The notes under the pieces: generated by a model
What the model saw: only the letters and a program-made list of their open reading frames with translations
Databases searched by the model: none
What the model was told of the DNA's origin: nothing
Source: Malus domestica
Lineage: Eukaryota; Streptophyta; Magnoliopsida; Rosales; Rosaceae
DNA length: 64,000 nucleotides
Direction of reading: 5' to 3'
NCBI RefSeq assembly: GCF_042453785.1
Contig: NC_091663.1
Location: 36,043,001 to 36,107,000 of the forward strand
Made by a program: the position numbers and the translations under genes
Shown here: positions 23,283-33,231 of the stretch, piece by piece
Layout: each line of letters begins with the position of its first letter
Numbering within the stretch: position 1 is the first letter of the stretch

Positions 23283-23450
23283 GCCTGTGCGATTCGTACA
23301 CCTGCACCTGCCAGGCCTTGTGTGCCCCTCCCTCTCTCTCTCTCTCTCCTCACCCTCTCTCTCTCCTCAGAGTTCTGCAGTCGTATTAGCCACGAGTCGT
23401 TCTCTGTCCGTGCTGTGCTGGCTGGCGATGTTTGCTAATCTGCGCCGGTG
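22870..23450 (-). promoter_or_regulatory. GA-rich leader/promoter of the ARF gene
   Basis: On the minus strand this holds several GA runs: 22,929-22,944, the long tract at about 23,240-23,279 next to a GGGA repeat, and 23,330-23,365. GA/CT tracts are typical of plant 5' UTRs and core promoters and are bound by BPC/GAGA-type proteins. The transcription start cannot be fixed. A matching but shorter region stands before the duplicate at 30.0-30.3 kb. Confidence 0.55.
23220..23279 (+). repeat. (CCCT)n(CT)n microsatellite
   Basis: A CCCT repeat of about five units runs straight into about nineteen CT units. It lies in the ARF upstream region and is likely to vary in length. Confidence 0.95.
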
Positions 23451-23969
23451 AGTCCGATGCGCTTCTTTTGCATGCCCCCCTCATCTCTCATGCATCTCTC
23501 TCCGTCGCCCTTTACACGTTTGCGTGTCGCAATCCTGACCGTCGCTTCGCGGAAGTTACAGATCTTCGTACGCGTGGGTCCCCCTTGTCTCGTAAAAGCC
23601 AGGAAGTAGCCCTGCCGTCTAGAGAATCACCGTGTATCTAGAAATAATTATATTGTCCTTTCCTTGATTAATTAGTTGATTAATCAACAGTAATGTTAGG
23701 AATATCAAATTTTTTAAACTAAATTTACAAATCGAATAATATGGTTGTAGATGATTTAATCATTAATTAATTGTAGATTATTGTGTTTATTTTTATTAGT
23801 GACATTTCATTTAGATTACAAATTTAGTTTAAAATTTTGATCTGCCTAACATTATTCATCAATTAAATAGCATGTTTCTTTTGCATGAAGATTAAGCGTC
23901 AGTTAATCGCGGGGATTTGGCGTAATTAGACCGGCTGGTTGGTTTCAATGTGTTGTACGTTTCCTTTTT

Positions 23970-24238
23970 ATTTTTTGGTAAACGTCGTGGTATGATCAAA
24001 ATTTATGCATTTATTTTCTGTGTGATTTCTTTGTGATCTCTATTATTGAGTAACACATGTTAATAAATTTATCTTCTATTACGTTGTTGTCATAAACTTA
24101 ACATCAAAGATAGAGGCCACGTAGAAACATATACAAAATGAATGTAGAAGATTTGATCTCGTAATTGACCTATCACTAACTGGATGAAACAACAAAGTGG
24201 CAAACATTTTATTTGCATATTACGACCAAAAAATTTAG
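23970..24238. other. junction zone upstream of the ARF duplication
   Basis: Sequence similarity between the two ARF loci ends near 23,970 here and near 30,510 in the duplicate. Beyond it is AT-rich DNA with no feature. Confidence 0.5.
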
Positions 24239-24397
24239 GGAATTTTAACAAAAAGCTCTCGGTATTGCTTTAACGAAAAACCAATTGTTTACACTAAAAA
24301 GTCAATCCTGGTACTATTTCATTTTACCCTTTATTTTGTCATTATCGTTAAAACTCAAAATTTTCGAATCATTTTCATTAGTTATCCTAAAAATGTA
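24239..24397. mobile_element. MITE, same family as 7.3 and 29.6 kb
   Basis: Reverse-oriented copy: GGGAATTTTAACAAAAAGC ... ACACTAAAAAGTCAATCCTG ... ATTCGTTAAAACTCAAAATTTTC-like core, ending CATTAGTTATCCT. About 155 bp. Confidence 0.65.
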
Positions 24398-24635
24398 ATC
24401 ACAATACATTCCCCAAAAAATACATAAAAAATGATGATGCTAAATGTCAAATAGTTAGACTATTTCTAATTCGATTGACTTATTTTACGCGGCATTTAAA
24501 CATTTGAGGGGATCTTGAAAATGAGTATTTGGATGTCGTACGACTTTTGTTGTGGCAGGCGGTCCAATAACTGCAAATTTCAATATATAGTTGCATTCAA
24601 TCTAGGTTTCATATATTTTAAGGCCATCTTAACAT

Positions 24636-24738
24636 GGACCAGGCTCTTTTTCGGATCCATTTTGTAGGATTCTAATAATCCTCACATCTTAACTGTTTAT
24701 CGTACATCATGCAGTCAGTTTTCATCAGTTACTATTTG
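24636..24738. mobile_element. partial MITE of the GGATCCTC family
   Basis: Shares TTTATCGTACATCATGCAGTC with the elements at 2.6, 8.3 and 42.4 kb. The right part is interrupted by the neighbouring Cassandra LTR. Confidence 0.5.
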
Positions 24739-24962
24739 TGTTAGATCTCATATCCTCCAGGGGAGTAGATCTTCTAGACCTTATATGTACATGCTCATCT
24801 CCATATAGCACGAAACCTTTTGGGAGCTCAATAGTTTCGGGTTCTGTAGAAACTCCGAAGTTAAGCGAGAAATGGACCAGAGCATTCATAGGATGGGTGA
24901 CCCACTAAGAAGTTCTGCTTGCGTGAGTTCTCATAAACAAAACCATGAGGGCGTGCCCGTGA
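24739..24962 (+). repeat. Cassandra-type LTR, 3'-truncated
   Basis: Plus orientation. AACTCCGAAGTTAAGCGAG and ATAGGATGGGTGACCCAC are 5S-rRNA-like, and GGGGAGTAGATCTTCTAGACC precedes them as in other Cassandra LTRs. The 3' part known from the copy at 3.6 kb is missing. A fossil solo LTR. Confidence 0.8.
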
Positions 24963-25149
24963 AATTATTTTTAAATAAAGAATGTCAGGTCATACTCACA
25001 TACCATCTCTAACCTAATGACTAAATATGGTCTCCTCAATAAGTTATTAGTTATAAGTTTATATTTTACATTTATAAATTAATTTAATTAAACTACCATT
25101 TGATGTTTTCAAATCTATCTGTTAAATTTGAATCAATTATTGCAACTGA

Positions 25150-25935
25150 TGAGTTAAGCCCCCAAAAAGGGGCTAACACAATCTCCAACCAAAGAGTCTA
25201 GAGGGCTGAAAATAGCCCGAAAACCGTATTTAATCGAGGGCTAAGCCAAAGGGCTTATGGGCCCCACTAGACAAAAAATGGCCAAAAGGCCAACCGACTG
25301 GCCTAACTCAGCCAACCATCTAGCCCTGGGCCGAGCCATAATTTTCATTATTCCTGTCGATTATTTCCGACAACATTATACTTATTCCTGTCGGTTATAT
25401 CTAATAGGAATGGTAGGCCAAATTTTCAAATACAATGGCTAGCTAACGTCAGCTAGCTGTTATTTTTTATTTTTTATTTTTTAACAGTTTTTTTCGGCCA
25501 AAATTTGTAAAAAAAAAAAATAATAAATTATCATTTTTTTCCTATAAAGTTAAGTTATTGTAGTTTTTAAATTTAAATAATAAATTATGTTTGGTCCTTG
25601 GTTGAAGATGATTTTTTGTGACAGTGCTAAAATGAGCCATATGACCTTCGGTTGGAGATGGAGGCAAATATAGTCATGTACTGTTCATTAAAATATTAAT
25701 ATTTTGGAGGCCCAGAGAGCTAAAACGAGCCCTCTGACCCTCGTTCGGTTGGCCAAATAATGGCTACATAAGGGCTACATTTGGTCATACTGATACCCTT
25801 TAGGCCAAATAATGGTCTAGTGGGCTTAATAGAATTATACCCTAGCCATTGGTTAGAGATGACTTTTTGGACAAATTAGGTCATTTTTTTGGCTTTTAGA
25901 CATTTAGCTCTCTCACTGGAGATGGCCTACAAGGC
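25150..25935. mobile_element. Harbinger-like non-autonomous element, old copy
   Basis: The left end ACACAATCTCCAACCAAAGAG and the right end CACTGGAGATGGCC resemble the ends of the better preserved element at 27,769-28,910. Both are full of AGGGC/GGCCAAA motifs, and both have a CTGTCGGTTATA core. No open frame. Confidence 0.55.
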
Positions 25936-26169
25936 GGATCAGTGATATTATTTTTTTTACACAACTATAAACATGTTTTTATAGGGTTTACTTTGTAATG
26001 TATTTTAATTCGATTCATGTATCTTTTAGAACATCATTCATAGATCATCTCTTGCAAAAAATTTAGACAAATCCAAAATCATTAGAACATTCATTATTAC
26101 ATGATCTCTAGCACATAAATATTCATATCACATTTGTACTTAAACATGTGTCCCAACAAATTAAATATT

Positions 26170-29100
26170 CTACAACAAATTAAGCATTTTGAATCTCATT
26201 CCAATGGAATTGTCAATTTCGGCTGATTCCATGTATTGATCAAAAGGAAGTATGAATGCAGCAGGACTCGTCCTGCAGATACATAAAAAGATTCATGCTT
26301 AAAACCCAAGAAAATGTGTATACTAGTATATACCAAATGATACTTGTACGCATTCAAGCTAAAAATTATTAGCTCATAGGATCAAACAGCTTACCATGGG
26401 CGGTAGTACACAGTAAACACGGTGCCGGTAGAAACTGCATGGAAAGCGTCGGCAAGTATGGTTGCACGGCCAGAAATAAGAGAAGTTGACGCAGTGTGTT
26501 GTGTTATGGTTGCACGGCGTATGCCAACACGCAGTTCTCCATTTTCTCATCTGTGAAGCAAGAATCCATTCATTACGTAACTGGAACTGATGACCAATTA
26601 ACCTTTTAACTGAGGGAGAGAGAGAGAGCATACCTCGCAAAGATACATGCATCCCCAGCGACAAGTCTTTTTGCAGCCACAAACGTACTCCAATCATTAG
26701 TAAGCAGGTGCCTCTTTGGCTGACCTACATTATGGGGCATGCATTGTAAGTTTAAGATTAGTCTTATATGATGAATCCAGTTGAGAAGGTTAAGCGAAAA
26801 CCATGCATGAGTAGTAAAGATACCTCGATATACATGGCGAAAGTGCCATTCATATCCCTGCAAGTCCTTTGCTACCAGATCTTGTACCGGTGGTTGCTGA
26901 GACATGTCCTGCAAAAACATTTGTAACATGTGGATGAACTGGTAGCAAAGGTTTAATTGGTGACTTTATTTCTTATCAGATGTGTATCATATCATTTCAA
27001 ATGGGTATTACTTAGATGGAAAGACAAGGATACCGACCAGAGGTGGAAAGCACTCATCAGCTATTCGTTTTGGAACAGAGAATCCACCATGGGTGCTTGT
27101 GTCTGACGGGGTGAGTGTCTTGCTAAAGGAGCGTGTACTGGTTCGCCGAGGCAAGGTTGGAGTATTTTCTTCCTCTACACTTAGCTGGTCTTCCTGCAAG
27201 GTGCCAGAACAGTACACATATGTTATACATTCAAAACGTCAGAGGAAGAAGTTCCAAAGCGGATAAATAATGTAAATCTCCTACGAGGTCCTAAATAAAG
27301 TCATCGGAGCACTCATTAGCTAACCTCAATCACAGGAAGCAAGGTAATTCGAGCATACACTTCGTCTGTGTGAGCTTCAGCCTGCAAATGAGTCGTGTTA
27401 TCGTACAACAACAACCAAATTCAGATCAATCGCGAGCCTTAGGATTTTCAATTGCGCATTTTGTTGAACACATGAAGAGAGAAATGATTTACCTTTAGCT
27501 GTACACTAACAACATTGCAGAGGATCTTGGAAGGCAAATTGTATCTTGGCATTTCCAATTTACCGTCTTGGTTTGCATATGCCTCGACCTATTCCAGATC
27601 AACAAGCAAACATGTCATCTCTTTGGACCTCCTCATTCAAAAAATCGAAAGGATTGATTGAAATTTATAATTCGTAACGAAACTATAACGATGCCAAAGA
27701 AGCTTATGTACATTAAAGATAACACTATAACTGAAAGTTTTCACCATTGGCTAGGTAAAAACTGGTTAGGCCATCTCTAACCGAAGGCTGGCTAGAGGGC
27801 TCGTTTTAGCCCTCTGGCCCTCCAAGATTCCCCAAGATATTAATATTTAAATGAACAGTACAGGGCCATATTGGCCTCCGTCTCCAACCGAGGGCCAAAG
27901 AGCCAGAGGGCTCGTTTTAGCCCTGTCACAAAAAACCATCTCCAACCGAGGGCCAAAGGGCCATAGGGCCAAACATAATTTCTTATTTAAAAACTACAAT
28001 TTAAATTCAAATCTAACGGCTAAATGTTTTTTTATGTTGTATAATTTATATGTTGGTTAATGTTATTTAATGTTGTTTCATATTGTTTAATGTTGTTTCA
28101 TGTTACTTAATTTAATTTAATGTTGTATAAATGGCCTAGGAAGTTATAGGAAAAAAATATAATTGAAAAAAAATATGAAACAAATTTTGTGAAATAGAAG
28201 TTATAGGAAAAAAAATGAAATTTAAAAAAATATGAAACAAATTTTGTAAAATAGAAGTTATATCAAAAAAATATATGAATCAAATTTTGTAAAATAGAAG
28301 TTATAGGAAAAAAATAGAATTTAAAAAAAATTGAAACAAATTTTGTGAAATAGAAGTTATAGGAAAAAAATGGAATTTAAAAAAAATTGAAACAAATTTT
28401 GTGAAATAGAAGTTATAGGAAAAAAATGGAATTTAAAAAAAATATGAAACAAATTTTGTAAAATAGAATTGAAAAAAAATATGAAACAAAATTTGATTCA
28501 TATGAAAAGGAAAAAAAAGGGAAAAAAAGAAGTTTAAATTCATATATATATATAAAAAAAAAGTTAATACAACGGCTACTAGCCGTTATATTAAAAAAAA
28601 TTCAAACTATTAGTGTTGGTTATAACCGACACTAATAGTAATTAAAAAAAAAATTTGCCTTTGAATAACTATTACTGTCGGTTATAACCGACAGTATTAA
28701 AAATTCTTTCTTTAATGTTGTCGGTTATAACCGACAGCAATAGGAAAACATTAAAAAAAAAAAATAGCTAGCCAGCCAGCCCTCCAGCCCGCTCCGATCC
28801 TGTGGGGCCCTCCCAGATTCCAGAGCCCTCTGGCCTAGCCCTCAGTTGGAGACGGTTTTAGGGTTATTTTCGGCCTTCTGGCCCTCTGGACCCTTCGGTT
28901 AGAGATGGCCTTAAGGGACAGTGGAACCGCCACAAAAGAAGGTATCAAGGGTCACGGAGAGATGAAAAGAACCTGTTCCATGTGACCTTGAAGAAAGTAG
29001 AAAACCTTCTCGCCGGGGCGGGAAATGTAAACATTCGCCCCGGCACATGAAAGCCATAGCTGATGGTATAAATCATCTTTCTCACCTAACATAAAAATTC

Positions 29101-29957
29101 AAATCACATTCTGCTTCAACAGAAAAATCACAACAACAAATACAAAAAAGTTAATATTTATAATAAAATGAAAATTGCTTAATTGGATTAATAGTCTCGT
29201 GGTGATGGGGTAGTCGGAAGATAGTGTTGTGGTAAAAAGTTAGGATTTAAACCCCTTATGAAGCCACACACGCTAACAATTAGCGGAGAGTTCCGTTTTA
29301 GCATCACACATGTAAGGCTCACATGATAAAAATTAGTGAAGAGTTGATGAACTTTTAATTTTGGACTTAAATCCTAACGAACTTCACTACATAGTTTTAA
29401 ATATTAAGTTTTTTACCACAAAACTATCTTTCGACTACCCTGTCACCAAAGACTAATAATCTAATTAGGCCAAAACTCTCAAACCATGAGAACCCTATTG
29501 AAGTTTTGCGCTTTTGATTCAAATTTCAATAATTAAAAATTAGAATCATAACAACAAACATATTTTTGTTCAATAAAAAAAAAACACACACACACACATT
29601 CATGCTGAAAACTAAAACCAATCATTAAAATTTAAGGAAAACTAATGAAAAAGGCTTGAAAACTTTGAGTTTTAATGATAAGGACAAAATAAAGGGTAAA
29701 GTGAATAGTACCAGGATTAACTTTTTAGTGTAAACATGTGGTTTTTCATTAAAGTGAACAGTACCAGGTGCTTTTCGTTAAACTTCCCTAAAATTTAATC
29801 ATGGTCAACGTGCATCACATTTAATCGTTAAAACTCTCACACCTTGGTTGTTGTTAGCTGCCGGCGCCGCGGCGGCGTCCGTACACCCGCTGCTTTCTCT
29901 AGCATTCACGGAGGTGGTGTACGGCAACCCTTCCACTCCAGCAGTCCTCAGCGCCAT
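26170..29957 (-). CDS. truncated ARF paralogue, B3-only (323 aa)
   Basis: A tandem duplicate of the ARF at 18.0-22.7 kb, in the same orientation. Nine exons keep their splice sites: 29957-29843, 29085-28973, 27588-27493, 27381-27325, 27193-27038, 26908-26824, 26724-26634, 26550-26395, 26272-26170. Every exon up to the seventh has the same length as in the parent; exon 8 is 9 nt shorter, in frame. In exon 9 the similarity breaks off at GMRFKM and unrelated sequence supplies LNLL and a stop. The product would keep the N-terminal dimerisation part and the whole B3 domain but lose most of the ancillary domain, the middle region and PB1. Within B3, LLTSGWS of the parent is LLTNDWS. The frame is open throughout, so it may be expressed, but it could equally be a young pseudogene. 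Confidence 0.75.
28140..28490. repeat. tandem repeat of about 60 bp inside the Harbinger-like element
   Basis: Units read GAAATAGAAGTTATAGGAAA followed by an A-rich stretch with GAAACAAATTTTGT. I count about six, some shortened, each slightly different. Confidence 0.85.
28607..28740. repeat. three successive TCGGTTATAACCGA palindromes
   Basis: Palindromes centred near 28,622, 28,683 and 28,728 share CGGTTATAACCG. The middle one (TACTGTCGGTTATAACCGAC + AGTA) is perfect over 24 bp; the others have one or two mismatches. Confidence 0.9.
29632..29792. mobile_element. MITE, same family as 7.3 and 24.2 kb
   Basis: AAGGAAAACTAATGAAAAAG ... GGACAAAATAAAGGGTAAAG ... GTTAAACTTCCCT. It lies in the first intron of the truncated ARF and is absent from the parent gene's intron. 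Confidence 0.7.
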
Positions 29958-29999
29958 ATCTATTTATAAAATATTTCTCTCCAGCCGTCTAAAAAAAAC

Positions 30000-30510
30000 T
30001 AAAAGTTGCAGATAGTTGGAAAGATGGTGAGAAATTAGTAAAAGGATCGCGTCCACCGAAATGTGTCCTGCTTCCTTTAACCGCCTCCCTCTCTGATCAC
30101 ACTCTCTCTTCCTCCACTGCTATATCACACTTCACAGCACCACACAACCCAGTCGTTTCACGCCGCTTCTCTCTCCTTCTCTCCTCACTCACCCTCTCTC
30201 TATACTCGCTCTCTCTCTCTCTCACAGTTCTACACTCGTATTAGCCACGAATCGTTCCTGTCGGTGCTGTGCTGGCTGGCGATGTTTGCTAATCTGCGCC
30301 GATGAGTCCGATGCGCTTCTTTTTGCATGCTCCCTCCCCGTCGCCTTTTACTCGCTTGCGTGTCGCAATCCTGGCCGTCGCGGAGGTTACAGATTTTCGT
30401 ACACTATTTAATCAATTAAATAGTGTGTTTCTTTTGCATGAAGATTAAGCGTCAGTAATTAGACCGGCTGCTTGGTTTCAACGTGTCGTATGTTTCCTTT
30501 TTATTGTATT
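30000..30510 (-). promoter_or_regulatory. duplicated ARF upstream region
   Basis: Matches the parent upstream region (22.8-23.97 kb) with the long CT tract and some blocks deleted. Shared blocks include TTAGCCACGA, GCTGGCTGGCGATGTTTGCT and TAATTAGACCGGCTG. The duplicate therefore carried its promoter with it. Confidence 0.7.
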
Positions 30511-30539
30511 TTTTAGAAATGTTAATAGAACTCTCTTAA

Positions 30540-30735
30540 AAATTTCTTGAACTATTTGTCCTTTGGCTTGAAGACGGTTTTTTTGTGAAATGGCTAAAAC
30601 GAGCCATTTGACCCTCTGACCCTCAGTTGAAGACGAAGGCAAATATGACCCTATACTATTTACTAAAATATTAATATTTTGAAGAATCTTGAAGAACCAG
30701 AAGACTAACCATCGATTGGAGATGGCCGAAGTAAC
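30540..30735. mobile_element. deleted Harbinger-like derivative
   Basis: TTTTTTTGTGAAATGGCTAA, AATATTAATATTTTGAAGAA and the end GATTGGAGATGGCC match the interior and edge of the elements at 25.2 and 27.8 kb. About 195 bp. Confidence 0.5.
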
Positions 30736-32246
30736 TTACTAATCAGAGCAAAGGGAGGTTAACGGAGCAGATGAGAAATATTTGAGGCCGTGTAAAATGA
30801 CGGGAAGAGACAGGAGAAATTAACACGATGAATCGGTCATAACTCATAAGAACATGTCCTCTAAGCATGCGGGGCATTAATGGAAATGTCGGCTCCATTA
30901 CTCCGTTAATCGTCAACGTCTGTATCGTGTCGTATTTGAAATTACCAGCCAGTGGCCCCACACCCCACCGACCACCTGCAGATGAACCAAACCCCACGAC
31001 AACACTAGGCAGTTCAGTAGTAGACACGTGTGTAATGTCCATATACGTATCGGTTGGGCTATGCGAGACGCAACCCTAAAAATAACCATTACTATGTTAA
31101 TACGCTTGAAAGTTAGTCCATGTCTCGTTAATTTGATATAAAACGATATAAAAATAATAAGTTTTGAGCTAATTTATTAACGATTCAAGTCATTGTTGAG
31201 TTACTCAGTAATAATCGTTTGACGAGTCGAATCATTATTGGGTCATCTGTTGAAAATCCGATAAAATTAGTGGCAGAGCTAGAAATTCGTCTCAGAATGA
31301 GTCTTTAAGATATATAAAAGAATTTACATCAAATATAGCAAATAATTAATTGGAGAAATTTTAAGGTTTTTTTTTTTATTGCATGGAAAATTTATGAAAC
31401 AAGAGTGACGAGGCTTCAAAATTTTAACAAAAAATATTGATAATTATATCATAAGGATAAAACTTTTTACGAGCTTTAATAAAAAACCAAGATTCGAACA
31501 AAAATATAAGATCATAACTTAAAACTACTACCATGAGATATTAATTTCAACATAATTAATTGAACTTTACTTTAACTTGTATAGAACTGTCTTATACGAA
31601 GAGACGGAAAAAGGAATTAGCTTTTATACGGTGAAACAAAAAGCTATTGACAACAACTTTCAAACCCATGAGATGGTGGAAGAAGCCAAATCTTGTGCAC
31701 CCAATAAATATATCTTAGTAACCAATGCACCACAAGCTCTTTATTGTCAAACTTAGCAGACAATAAATATATATTAGTAAAATTTTAGGATAGGCCTAGG
31801 CCTCATCTGGAACCCATATGGCTTCGCCCCTATCATAAAATAGTGGATATAACATGAGAATGACACAAGTATGACTTATTTGTCAGGTCTAGACATTTGG
31901 CATTTCAATTTCTTGTATGACTGGTTAACTTAATATGAAACGACACAACTCATAATGAATCGAGTCGCAATTAGTTCACCTATTAAAAATCCATTAAGAT
32001 AATGAGTTTGACACGACACGATCCATAAAAATAATGAGAATGACACAAAAACGATAAAAACACGATCCATTTACCAGCTCTAGATCGATTATATGAATGC
32101 AAGTTTGCTCGAAGCTATTAGGTTGAGGGCACGTTTGCCTGGGCGTCGCACATCCTTACACTTCCCCTCCCTAACTCCTTTGGGAATATAGAGGGAAAAT
32201 GATAACCTTATGCGCGCTTTGCATCGCGGATGGCATAGATGCCAAG
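30736..32246. repeat. repeat-rich intergenic region
   Basis: No gene seen; the open frames near 30.7-31.1 kb have no recognisable motif on either strand. Diverged copies of the 4.4-kb repeat (GAGTCGAATCATTATTGGGTC, GAATCGAGTCGCAATTAG) lie at 31,140-31,270 and 31,890-32,090. Confidence 0.4.
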
Positions 32247-32627
32247 TAGACCTGTAAACGGGTCGGGTTCAACCCGACTCGTTAAGTTAACGGGTCATCC
32301 AAACCCAACCCGTTAAGCTAACGGGTCACCCGAACCCGACCTATTTCACCGGTTAACACCCGTGAACAATTATTATTATTATTTTTTTGCATAAAGTTTA
32401 TTTTTTGTTATTAAGACTTTACTAAAATTACTAAAATATCCTTAACTAACGGGTGCTAACGGGTGTTAACGGGTCCTAACGGGTTGACCCAAAGTGACCC
32501 GTTATTTAACGGGTTGTTAACGGGTTCACCCGTTAGCGACCCGACCCGTTAAGCATCCATCCAAATATAAATATTAACGGGTTGGGTCCGGTCGGGTTAA
32601 CGGGTTGGGTCCAAAATGCCAAGCCTA
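32247..32627. mobile_element. hAT-type MITE (381 bp), 8-bp TSD
   Basis: ATGCCAAG flanks both ends exactly (32,239-32,246 and 32,628-32,635). The left end TAGACCTGTAAACGGGT and the right end (complement TAGGCTTGGCATTTTGG) fit the short YAGRxxTG hAT terminus. The interior is an array of AACGGGT and its complement ACCCGTT, about twenty copies in both directions. Confidence 0.82.
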
Positions 32628-33231
32628 ATGCCAAGTCTTGTGCATCGAACACCATAAAGCTGGGGGAATCGAACTGCATAACAATAGTTCAATTTGGCTC
32701 GGTGTTTACTCATAGTGCGAGTTAAAACCCGATCAAATTCGTATATGGCATAATATGACCACAATTTGTGTCTGCAACTAATCTAAACCGAATTATGCCA
32801 ACCCCAAGAGAGAGTGTTGTTACGACATAATATTTTTAGACCCAATTCGAAAACACAAATAACCACAAGCTCAAAGCCCATTTGTATCTAAACCAACCCA
32901 AAGATAAACAGGCCGGAATTCTCCGTACCCACAGCGTCAAAATTGAGAGTCTTAATCAAACACTTATAGTAATTTTTATTTTTAACGTTAAAAATATTTT
33001 TATTTCAATAAGTCACTTTTAGTATTATTCGCTTACAACATTTTTTTTATTATTTTCGCTAAAACGCAAAGTTTTCAAGTTATTGTCATTTTCCTGACAA
33101 AATTATCCACGCCCGAAAAAAAGTCGAACTATTTACGGATAAGGAAATGAAACGTGGTCCTACAAAACAGTAACTTCGTCTTCCAAAAACCTCCTTCTTT
33201 CAGCAGCGAGCTCCGAGCTTCCATTTTTCAA
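32628..33231. other. upstream region of DEG2
   Basis: Intergenic DNA. A partial copy of the 7.3/24.2-kb MITE family may lie near 33,050-33,110 (CGCTAAAACGCAAAGTTTTC). I could not pick a TATA box. An in-frame ATG at 33,154 would add 26 residues to DEG2. Confidence 0.4.

Larger units (their letters stand above)
27769..28910. mobile_element. Harbinger-like non-autonomous element, 1.14 kb, TTA TSD
   Basis: It sits in the exon 2-exon 3 intron of the truncated ARF and is absent from the parent gene. Ends are GGCCATCTCTAACCGAAGG and its exact complement CCTTCGGTTAGAGATGGCC, with TTA on both sides (27,766-27,768 and 28,911-28,913). The empty site in the parent intron still reads ...TAAGGGACA. No transposase frame. 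Inside are a run of about 60-bp tandem repeats (28,140-28,480) and three palindromes. Confidence 0.85.

Noticed and set aside
23072-23451. Ser/Leu-rich plus-strand frames
   Set aside because: Produced by the CT/CCCT microsatellite; composition only.
24842-24935. 5S rRNA gene
   Set aside because: Only the inner 5S-like part is present and it lies within a Cassandra LTR; the outer 5S ends are missing.
28140-28490. Repeat array considered as CRISPR-like
   Set aside because: Plant nuclear DNA; units are A-rich tandem repeats without unique spacers, inside a transposon.
30743-31079. Opposed frames near 30.9 kb
   Set aside because: No motif, no splice context, both strands open by chance in a short stretch.
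33154-33231. Longer DEG2 start at 33,154
   Set aside because: The family starts at the [11 protein letters not shown]-type opening; the extra 26 residues have no counterpart I recall. It stays possible as an alternative start.
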